Below are positions 1-6,894 of a DNA stretch of 18,534 bases, piece after piece. Every line of letters starts with the position of its first letter. The first letter of the stretch is position 1. Origin of the DNA: Verrucomicrobia bacterium UBA1211 (GTDB lineage: Bacteria; Verrucomicrobiota; Kiritimatiellia; RFP12; UBA1067); assembly GCA_002309585.1 (NCBI GenBank), contig DBXN01000153.1:5058-23591 (forward strand), in the 5' to 3' direction. The notes beneath the pieces are model-generated. The model had not been told where the DNA came from. It searched no databases and saw only the letters and a program-made list of their open reading frames with translations. A program made the translations under genes and the position numbers.

Positions 1-4
1 GCGT

Positions 5-25
5 GAACAAATCCGCTTGTTCTTT
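5..25 (+). terminator. Weak hairpin followed by T-run, possible terminator of an upstream gene
   Basis: A perfect 6-bp inverted repeat, GAACAA (5-10) with TTGTTC (17-22), has a 6-base loop and is followed directly by TTT and, a few bases on, by another run of six T (32-37). The stem is AT-rich and therefore weak. It could end transcription of a gene lying left of the window, but nothing of that gene is visible, so this is tentative. Confidence 0.25.
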
Positions 26-38
26 ACCCGATTTTTTC

Positions 39-68
39 TTGAATGGGGGGACGAGGTGGGTATATGAT
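39..68 (+). promoter_or_regulatory. Putative sigma-70-type promoter for the DUF2341/LamG protein gene
   Basis: TTGAAT (39-44) and TATGAT (63-68) are separated by 18 bases, close to the -35/-10 consensus. Initiation would fall near position 75, leaving a leader of about 50 bases before the ATG at 124. The -10 box is one arm of a 7-bp inverted repeat (63-80), described separately. Confidence 0.55.
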
Positions 69-80
69 ACAAATATCATA
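63..80. repeat. Perfect 7-bp inverted repeat overlapping the -10 box
   Basis: TATGATA (63-69) and TATCATA (74-80) are exact reverse complements around a 4-base spacer CAAA. The left arm contains the predicted -10 hexamer and the right arm lies at the predicted start of transcription, where a repressor would often bind. The octamer TATCATAA (74-81) recurs exactly at 6857-6864 in the promoter of the DUF2723-like gene. An operator role is inference; the symmetry is seen directly. Confidence 0.4.
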
Positions 81-110
81 AGTTCGTATTGTGTTGTACG
101 CGGACTGAAT

Positions 111-117
111 GGAGGAG
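111..117 (+). promoter_or_regulatory. Ribosome binding site that fixes the start at 124
   Basis: GGAGGAG lies six bases before the ATG at 124. An in-frame ATG at 109 overlaps this motif and has no comparable site of its own, so the downstream ATG is the likely start. It also gives a clean signal peptide. Confidence 0.75.
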
Positions 118-123
118 ACGGGT

Positions 124-3100
124 ATGAACGTGAAGACGGCGATGATGGTGTTGGCGGCGGCCGCAAGCCTCTCCTGGGCGGATGGAGCGAAACAGATGGC
201 GTTGATGTGCCAGGGCTACAGGGGAACAACAACCCTGACGGACTTCCAGGCGATGGTGAAACTGCCGGAGGGCGTGGAGGGATTCAGCTACGCCGACTAT
301 GCGGCCCTGGATGGTTCGGACATCTGGTTCTCGGATGCGGAAGGGAATGTGATCCCGCACCAGATCGACACATGGGATCCGATGGGCGAGTCGATTGTCT
401 GGGTGAAGATTCCGGAGGTGGCGTCAGCCAACAGTTATGTCATCATGCATTGGGGTGAGGCGCGCGGGGAGCATGTCACGACGGATCCGGTGTGGAGCGG
501 CTTCATCGGCGTGTGGCACATGGGAAGCGCCAGCGGAAGTGAGAATGAGCCGGATGCGACCGGTAACGGTTTCGACGCGGTGCCGACAGCGGGAGTGCTG
601 TCCGGGAAAAAGGGTGACATCTCGCAGATGACGGTGACGGACGGTGTGGTGGGCAAAGCCCGTTTTAACCAGACGAATAAGGGAACCCACAACGGTTTGA
701 AGGTGCCTGATTACTCCTCCAAGGTTACCGATCCCTCTCGATTTTCCGTGAGCGGCTGGTGGCGGCTGACCGATAAATCGGATGTCTTTCCGCGTTTCAT
801 CGCCCAGCGTCCCGGAACGTCCAGCGGCGCGGGTAAGGGTTGGGAGATTGAGTGCTCAAACAATTCCACGACGATTATCAATGCGATCCGGGCCGGAAAC
901 AATATGGACACCAAACTCGGCCCGTACACGGTGGCGGATATGTCGCAGAATTGGATCTATCTCACCGTGGTTTATGACGGGACAACGGCCACGGTGTATG
1001 TGAACGGGGCGAGTCTCGCTTCCGGGACGTTGCCGATCAACACCGCCTCGACGGAGGGTTGCATGATCGGCAATCTGGGTGTGCGGGCCTGCGGCTGGTA
1101 CGGGAAATACGATGAGATCCGCCTTTATGACGGGATATCCTCAGCCGACCGTATCCAGGCCGACTACGACACCATGACCAGCCCGACCACTTTCTTGACT
1201 TCGGTCGATCTTTCGGCGATTCTCTCTGCGACCTGGACCGGTACGGCAGGTGACGGGGCTCTCACGAATCCCGAGAACTGGGAGTGTGTCAACGGATACG
1301 GCAACCTCGTGGCGGACGCGCTGCCGACCGCCGACACCGTTGTTTACATCGCCGGGTCGGTGGATTTTCAGGTACCCGCTGGCCAGTCGCTGACGTGCCG
1401 TTCGGTCTCGGTCGGCGACTGTGCCCTCACGGCGGATTGCGATTGGCGGGGGTTGGAGAATGTCTGGTATGTCGGGCGGCTTGATCTGAACGGACATACG
1501 CTCATCGTTTCGTCATTGGACGGCCCCGGCACCATCACCTCGCCGGGAAACGTGCCGGAAACGGTGTTGACCGAATCCATCCTCTGGTTCGACGCGTCGG
1601 AACCGACCACGCTCAGTTACAACCCGGACGGGACGATTTTCTCGTGGCTATCAAAGAGCAGCCGTTACATCGCGCTGCCGCTTGCGCTCTCGTACTACAA
1701 CATCACGACTCAGGAATCCAACGGTCCGACGCTCGGCGAGATGGCGAACGGCCGGCCTACGGTGGACTTTGGCGATGTCGGAAGCGGGAAGGATATGCGC
1801 TATACCCGTTTCACGAACATCCGGACGGTCTTCCTCGTCACCAAGATCGCGAATTCGCCCAATGCGTTCCTGCTGGGGGACTACAACGGCGGAAACGGTG
1901 CCTATCACTTCCACCGCGGATTGAACGGTCAGTACGGTCATCCGGACCATGCCAAGTTCGCTTCGGTCTGGAATGGGGAAAACCCGGCTGAATGGCAATC
2001 CGACTACGTTCCGGACAACGATTTCCAAATCATCTCGATCGTCACATCGCAGAACTGCGCGTCCGACTCGCTGACGAAGGATCGGAAAATCGAGAGCCGT
2101 GACGGCGGCCGACAGCTTTCGGAAATGATCGCCTTCGATGCGGCGCTCTCCGACGAGGAGCGGCTTGCGGTGACGCGTTATCTGCGGAAGAAGTGGTTCG
2201 ACACCGATCCGTCCGATATCGCACCGGGCAAACTGACCATCGATGTGCCGGCGGAGAAGGCGGTCACGAACACGACAGTTACCATTGTGGGCAACGTAAA
2301 GGTGGTGAAAGCGGGCGCGGGGACATTCCTCGCTTCCAAGCCCTCCCAAGCCTACTATGGCGGGAACGACATTCAGACCGGTACCTTCGCCACGACAGGC
2401 GATTGCTCCTATTACGGGGTTTTCAACACGGTGACGGTCGCCAAGAATGCGACATTCGACCTGTTCGGGTCGAAGAATCACAATGGTCCACTCTTCCAGC
2501 TCGACGGCGGGTCGCTCATCTCTTCGCGTTTGCATGACGACGAGGGGTCCGCGCTGAAGAACGTCAAGTTGACGGCGGATTCGGTGATGGGCGGCACGCG
2601 ACAGGCCTCGTTGGCCGGATTGACCGGTTCGCCGGTGACGCTTGACTTGGACGGGCACACGCTGTCGATCAACATCGCCTCCAACCAGACGATAAGGATG
2701 TCTAAACTCACGGCGAACGGCGGTGGACGGATCGTCGCCGATGGCGGCGGGTTCGGCTGGCTGCAGTTCGGCATCTCTGGCCGTACCCAGACGGTTGACG
2801 CGAAATGTGCCACACTGGAGTTGCTGGACACGCCGCTGCGTACCTACGCGGCGGTTGATGTGGGTGACTACATCAGCGCCTATACGGGTGATTCCGATGA
2901 GATGACCGGTACCCGTCCGGTCAATGTCTTCGGACGGTTCGCGCCCGCTGAGCGTTGGCATGAGTGCGTCATGCAGGATGGCTCGACACTCGATCTTTCC
3001 GGCCATACCGACACCTGGATGAACGCCTGCACTTTCGAGAAGAGCAACGTGACGCGCCATGTGACCTTCGCCGATAACGCGACGATCACCATCGACCTCC

Positions 3101-3270
3101 ACGGACGCTCGTTCGGCAACGCGATGAAGATCGTCGGGTGGGATGAGCCGCCGGCCAACCTCTCGACGCTCACTTTCCAGCTGGATGATGAGAGCGCCAA
3201 GCACCATGCGTTGGTCTGCCGCGAAGACGGTATCTTCATCTTCTGCGGGTTGGTGATTCTCATCCAGTAA
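124..3270 (+). CDS. Secreted DUF2341/LamG-domain surface protein with beta-strand repeats
   Basis: A protein of 1048 residues, exported and probably cell-surface or extracellular. Residues 1-19 form a signal peptide (hydrophobic core MMVLAAAASLSWA, cleavage likely after Ala19). Residues about 40-125 resemble DUF2341 (GSDIWFSD, then SIVWVKIPEV and a YVIMHWG end). A first concanavalin-like/LamG segment spans about 128-340, starting GVWHMG and ending in a KYDEIRLYDG strand. A WTG..NPENW segment follows, then a second jelly-roll-like unit (about 477-690, ILWFDAS to RYLRKKW). The C-terminal third contains an autotransporter-type beta-strand motif (VVKAGAGTFLAS) and other beta-rich sequence. I see no catalytic motif, no beta-barrel translocator and no PEP-CTERM sorting tail. 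Such proteins are abundant in Kiritimatiellota and are usually assumed to bind polysaccharide; the ligand here is unknown. The start is chosen from the strong ribosome site at 111-117. Confidence 0.85.
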   Translation: MNVKTAMMVLAAAASLSWADGAKQMALMCQGYRGTTTLTDFQAMVKLPEGVEGFSYADYAALDGSDIWFSDAEGNVIPHQIDTWDPMGESIVWVKIPEVASANSYVIMHWGEARGEHVTTDPVWSGFIGVWHMGSASGSENEPDATGNGFDAVPTAGVLSGKKGDISQMTVTDGVVGKARFNQTNKGTHNGLKVPDYSSKVTDPSRFSVSGWWRLTDKSDVFPRFIAQRPGTSSGAGKGWEIECSNNSTTIINAIRAGNNMDTKLGPYTVADMSQNWIYLTVVYDGTTATVYVNGASLASGTLPINTASTEGCMIGNLGVRACGWYGKYDEIRLYDGISSADRIQADYDTMTSPTTFLTSVDLSAILSATWTGTAGDGALTNPENWECVNGYGNLVADALPTADTVVYIAGSVDFQVPAGQSLTCRSVSVGDCALTADCDWRGLENVWYVGRLDLNGHTLIVSSLDGPGTITSPGNVPETVLTESILWFDASEPTTLSYNPDGTIFSWLSKSSRYIALPLALSYYNITTQESNGPTLGEMANGRPTVDFGDVGSGKDMRYTRFTNIRTVFLVTKIANSPNAFLLGDYNGGNGAYHFHRGLNGQYGHPDHAKFASVWNGENPAEWQSDYVPDNDFQIISIVTSQNCASDSLTKDRKIESRDGGRQLSEMIAFDAALSDEERLAVTRYLRKKWFDTDPSDIAPGKLTIDVPAEKAVTNTTVTIVGNVKVVKAGAGTFLASKPSQAYYGGNDIQTGTFATTGDCSYYGVFNTVTVAKNATFDLFGSKNHNGPLFQLDGGSLISSRLHDDEGSALKNVKLTADSVMGGTRQASLAGLTGSPVTLDLDGHTLSINIASNQTIRMSKLTANGGGRIVADGGGFGWLQFGISGRTQTVDAKCATLELLDTPLRTYAAVDVGDYISAYTGDSDEMTGTRPVNVFGRFAPAERWHECVMQDGSTLDLSGHTDTWMNACTFEKSNVTRHVTFADNATITIDLHGRSFGNAMKIVGWDEPPANLSTLTFQLDDESAKHHALVCREDGIFIFCGLVILIQ

Positions 3271-3283
3271 ATCGGACTCGGTT

Positions 3284-3319
3284 CTGGAATTCAAGGATTC
3301 TTGCCTTCTTGAATTCCAG
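3284..3319. terminator. Strong 12-bp hairpin in the intergenic gap
   Basis: CTGGAATTCAAG (3284-3295) pairs perfectly with CTTGAATTCCAG (3308-3319). One G-T wobble and one A-T pair can extend the stem to 14 bp with an 8-base loop (3298-3305). It sits 13 bases after the stop codon of the LamG-type gene and upstream of the esterase gene. No T-run follows it on either strand, so it does not look like a classical intrinsic terminator. It may stabilise the 3' end of the first message, act with Rho, or partially separate expression of the two genes. Confidence 0.5.
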
Positions 3320-3363
3320 GGCTGTTGAGAGGTGGTGAGCCGTTGCGGCTTAACGCAAAGGTC

Positions 3364-6300
3364 ATGATGAAAGACGTTCCGGGGATCGGATGGGCGGGTG
3401 TGGCGTTGACGCTTCTCGCGGCGGCGCCGGTCTCGGCATCCGTGCAAAGCGCGGTGTCGGTGAAGGTGTTGCCGGATTCGGCGAACATGTCCTCCTATGC
3501 CGTGACGCTGGCGGAGCTGAGTGCGGCGGACGCCGCCTGTGACGAGGCGTGGTCCGAGGTGACGAGTCTGGCGGCGCTCACCGTCCGCGCGCGAACATTG
3601 CGGGAATCCATGATCACGGCGGTGGGGGGCTTCCCGGAAAACCGGTGTCCTCTCAACGCGCGGACGGTGTCGACCGTCGCGCGTGACGGGTATAAGGTCG
3701 AGAAGGTTCTCTTTGAGAGCTGGACGAACGTGCATGTGACTGCGAACCTCTTTCTGCCGGATGCTCCCGCGTTTGCGCCGCCCTATCCGGCGGTCATCCT
3801 GCCCTGCGGACACTCGGACAACGGGAAGGGCTCCGATGCCTATCAGCGCGGCTGTGTGTTGGCGGCGAAGGCGGGGCTCGCCTGCCTGATTTACGATCCC
3901 TATGACCAAGGGGAACGGTACCAGACCTCGCCGAAGATCGGTTCCTGCGCGGGACACAACCGTGTGGGGGCGCTGGCGGCGTTGCTGGGCGGCGGCATGG
4001 CGCGTTTCCGCATTTGGGACGGGATGCGAGCGGTCGATTATCTGGAGTCGCGGTCCGATATCGATGCCGCGCGGATCGGCTGCATGGGGAACAGCGGCGG
4101 CGGAACGATGACCTCGTTGCTGATGGCTGTCGAGCCGCGGCTCAAGGCGGCGTGTCCCTCCTGTTACATCACCACCTTCCGGGCGGTCTGCGAATCCATC
4201 GGGCCGCAGGATGCGGAGCAGAACATCTTCGGCCAGTTGGCGTTTGGGGTGAACCACGCCTCGTTCGCGCTTCTCCAGCCGCCGATGCCGGTGCGGTTCA
4301 TGTTCTGTCACGGCGACATGTTTCCCTTCGCAGGTTCGAAGCAGAGTTGGAGTGTGGTGTCAAACGTGGCGGCGCGGTGCGGGATCGCCGAACGCTACGG
4401 CATGACCGACGTGGACGGGTCGCACGGTTGGAAGGAGTCCACGCGTACCTCGTCCGTCGAGTGGCTGGACCGTTGGCTGAATGACAATCCCGCCGCGCTG
4501 AAGCACGATCTGGCCGGGTATCGCGCGCTGGACAACGGTTTCAATCTGAACGCGGTGGACACGGCGTTGTCCGGAACGGCCCATCAGGTCTGCAGTGGGG
4601 GAAGTGTGCTGAACCTGCCGGGCGAGCGGACCGTCTATGATCTGTTGCGGGATGAGCTCCACACGGCGGAGGCCGGCCGGGGCGCGCGGGTTTCCCCCGT
4701 GACGGTCCGGGCTGTGGCGGGTATCGCGGAACCGGAGACGGCCGGGGTCGTCCCGGTGGAGGTCTCGCATGCCACGGAGGGGGATTATGCCATTGTCCGG
4801 GAACGCTTCACGTGGCCGAACGGCTTTTCCGTGCCGGTCGTGACAGTCACGCCGCCGGATGTCTCCGGGGCCCCGGTTCTGATTGTCGGAAACGGGGGCC
4901 GTTCCGACCGGGCCGATCTCGTCCAGCGCTATCTGGCGCAGGGCCGGGCCGTGACGCTTGCGGATCTGATCGGTACGGGCGAGGTCGGCGGGATGAAGCA
5001 TACCTTCTACTCGACCGATGTCCCCGAGGAGGAGGTCGCGGTAATGCTGTATCTGCTCGGGCGGTCGCTGATCGGTGAGCAGGCGGGAGAGATTCTCGCG
5101 GTCGCGCGGGAACTGAAGGCCCGGGCCGGCGCCGTTCCCGAAGTGGTGGCGAAAGGGCGGGTCTGCATCGCGGCGCTCCATGCCTACGCCGCCCGGCACG
5201 ACTTGGTCTCCGGTGTCACGCAGGTCAATCCGCCCGCATCCTGGACGGCGTCGGTCTCGTCAGGGGAGAGTATCCCGTTCGCCGTGGTTGTGAACGGCGC
5301 GTTGCGCGAGTACGACTGGGCGTCGCTTCCGGATGTGGTGGAGTCTTCCCGCGCGACGCTGAATCTCGCCATCCGGGCGGGTCTCGATTGGCGCGTGGCC
5401 GAGGCGACGCTGACGGTCGCGGACCTTTCGTTGCCCTATTCCGAATCCGCGCAACTCACCGTGACGGCTTGCGATGCCGCCGGGAATGAGGTGGGCCGCC
5501 GCGAATCGACCGTCACCGAAGAGGGGACGGTTTCCTTCTCGTTTGAGGGGTTGGAGGCGGGCGCGCTGTACACCTTCCGCGCGACGTTGACGACCATTGA
5601 GACCGGTGGCGCGGGCGGGGAGGCGCTTCTCGCCTCGCGCGCCTGTTCGGAGATTCTGGGCCGCAGGCAGGACGGTTGGATTGATGAGGACTTGGGGACC
5701 TTGCGCGGGCCTTCCGCCGAAAGGTGGCACTACGGCGCGTCCGATCTCTATACGGCGACCGCCGATGGTGCGCCGGCGATCGGGATATCGGCGGGGCAGG
5801 GGGCGGTGACCTTCACGCCCGATTCGGTTTCCGGGCGTTCCTATGTCATCCATCATCATGTCGCCTTCACCGGTCCGGTTGGGACGCATCTGGATGAGGG
5901 TGTCGCCTCCGCCAAGGCGGCGGTCGCCCTTGTGCCCTTCAAAGGGGGAACGTGCCGGTTTGCGCTGCTGGACAACGGCGCGTGGCACACCAATACCGAG
6001 GTGGTGGCGGCTATTGACGCCACGTATGACGTCCGCATCATCATTGATCCTGTGAAACGCGGCGTCGCGTATGCGCTTGTGAAGGACGGAACGCCCATTC
6101 ATCTCCACAGCGGAACCTACCGCGCGGAGGGGACGAATCCGCCCGCCCGCTTCCTCTACCGGGGAAACGGCGTGATCCGTTCGATCGATGGCAAGGTCTA
6201 TACCGGTGGCGTCGCGGCGGTGAACGGCGTGACGTACGATTCGGTCAGCGACGCGCTGGCCCATGCGGAGGGGGAGGCGGTGACGCTGTTGCATGACGCC

Positions 6301-6801
6301 TCATACGATCCCCCCGAAACCGGCGTGTTCCGGATCAACGCGGCGGGGTACACGCTCGTGCTGACGGGCGGGGATTACGGCGCCTTCACGGGATGGGCGA
6401 AACGGCATCCCGAGGTCCTGGACGGTTCGACGGTCCTCTCCGCCCGAACCGCGCGGATCTCTTCGGCGCTGGATCTGGACGGTCTGGTGTCAGATGAGAC
6501 GCTGGCGGCGCTCCAGCGGGCGGGCGTTCACATCACCCAGGCGGTCTATCGGGACGGAACGGTGGATATCACGCTCAAGGTGGACGGCTTGCCGGTCGGC
6601 GAGCAGGCGGAGATGGCCTATGTCCGGAAGATTTTCGGGATTCTCGGTTCGCCGGAGGGAGCCGGTCCGTTCAATGCCGACCGGGTCATTTATGCCGCCG
6701 ATCCCGTCCGTACGGTGGATGGCGCCGTCCGATTCCGCGTCCATCCCGACGGAACCCCCGCGCCGAAGGCCTTCTTCTTCCGGGGAAACGTCAGACTGTA
6801 G
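3364..6801 (+). CDS. Large secreted acetyl-xylan-esterase-like hydrolase with degenerate second domain
   Basis: About 1145 residues. A signal peptide ends near Ala25 (LTLLAAAPVSA). Residues about 95-380 form an alpha/beta hydrolase of the acetyl-xylan-esterase/dienelactone-hydrolase type: nucleophile elbow MGNSGGG with Ser244, candidate acid Asp318 in CHGDMFPF, and His354 in DGSHGW. The likely reaction is removal of acetyl or similar ester groups from polysaccharide outside the inner membrane; the substrate is unknown. Residues about 490-660 look like a second hydrolase fold (VLIVGNGG, DLIGTGE) whose elbow reads GRVCIAAL, with no Ser. After a beta-sandwich-like stretch comes an unassigned C-terminal region (about 760-1145) containing VNGVTYDSVSDAL and ending FFFRGNVRL. 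Start: ATG 3364 or 3367 (AAAGG at 3357-3361 suits 3367); an in-frame TTG at 3343 has GAGGTGG seven bases before it and cannot be excluded. Confidence 0.8.
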   Translation: MMKDVPGIGWAGVALTLLAAAPVSASVQSAVSVKVLPDSANMSSYAVTLAELSAADAACDEAWSEVTSLAALTVRARTLRESMITAVGGFPENRCPLNARTVSTVARDGYKVEKVLFESWTNVHVTANLFLPDAPAFAPPYPAVILPCGHSDNGKGSDAYQRGCVLAAKAGLACLIYDPYDQGERYQTSPKIGSCAGHNRVGALAALLGGGMARFRIWDGMRAVDYLESRSDIDAARIGCMGNSGGGTMTSLLMAVEPRLKAACPSCYITTFRAVCESIGPQDAEQNIFGQLAFGVNHASFALLQPPMPVRFMFCHGDMFPFAGSKQSWSVVSNVAARCGIAERYGMTDVDGSHGWKESTRTSSVEWLDRWLNDNPAALKHDLAGYRALDNGFNLNAVDTALSGTAHQVCSGGSVLNLPGERTVYDLLRDELHTAEAGRGARVSPVTVRAVAGIAEPETAGVVPVEVSHATEGDYAIVRERFTWPNGFSVPVVTVTPPDVSGAPVLIVGNGGRSDRADLVQRYLAQGRAVTLADLIGTGEVGGMKHTFYSTDVPEEEVAVMLYLLGRSLIGEQAGEILAVARELKARAGAVPEVVAKGRVCIAALHAYAARHDLVSGVTQVNPPASWTASVSSGESIPFAVVVNGALREYDWASLPDVVESSRATLNLAIRAGLDWRVAEATLTVADLSLPYSESAQLTVTACDAAGNEVGRRESTVTEEGTVSFSFEGLEAGALYTFRATLTTIETGGAGGEALLASRACSEILGRRQDGWIDEDLGTLRGPSAERWHYGASDLYTATADGAPAIGISAGQGAVTFTPDSVSGRSYVIHHHVAFTGPVGTHLDEGVASAKAAVALVPFKGGTCRFALLDNGAWHTNTEVVAAIDATYDVRIIIDPVKRGVAYALVKDGTPIHLHSGTYRAEGTNPPARFLYRGNGVIRSIDGKVYTGGVAAVNGVTYDSVSDALAHAEGEAVTLLHDASYDPPETGVFRINAAGYTLVLTGGDYGAFTGWAKRHPEVLDGSTVLSARTARISSALDLDGLVSDETLAALQRAGVHITQAVYRDGTVDITLKVDGLPVGEQAEMAYVRKIFGILGSPEGAGPFNADRVIYAADPVRTVDGAVRFRVHPDGTPAPKAFFFRGNVRL

Positions 6802-6833
6802 AGGGATGATTCGTCACGCCTTTCTTTTCCCTC

Positions 6834-6862
6834 TTGCGTTTTATGGGCGGAAAAACTATCAT
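6834..6862 (+). promoter_or_regulatory. Putative sigma-70-type promoter of the DUF2723-like/lepB operon
   Basis: TTGCGT (6834-6839) and TATCAT (6857-6862) are spaced by exactly 17 bases. Initiation near 6869 would leave a leader of about 26 bases before ATG 6895, which carries AGAGGA (6882-6887) as ribosome site. The promoter is embedded in an imperfect inverted repeat (6835-6869). Confidence 0.6.
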
Positions 6863-6869
6863 AAACGCA
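6835..6869. repeat. Imperfect inverted repeat spanning the operon promoter
   Basis: TGCGTTTTATG (6835-6845) and CATAAACGCA (6860-6869) are reverse complements apart from one extra T in the left arm, with a 14-base centre. The arms cover most of the -35 box and most of the -10 box. This is a plausible site for a dimeric regulator, but chance is possible for arms of ten pairs with a bulge. Confidence 0.35.
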
Positions 6870-6894
6870 TTTCAAATGGTCAGAGGATGTTTCT

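Noticed and set aside
3..458. + strand open frame starting at the window edge
   Set aside because: It overlaps the signal peptide and DUF2341 region of the real gene in another frame and is Gly-rich shadow sequence.
124..3270. Autotransporter interpretation of the LamG-type protein
   Set aside because: A beta-strand repeat of the autotransporter-associated type is present, but the C-terminus is too short and lacks a beta-barrel domain.
1651..4311. Minus-strand open frame of 886 codons lying across the LamG-type and esterase genes
   Set aside because: It is rich in Arg, His and Pro as expected from the reverse strand of GC-rich codons, has no domain or export signal, and spans two well-supported genes plus the hairpin between them.
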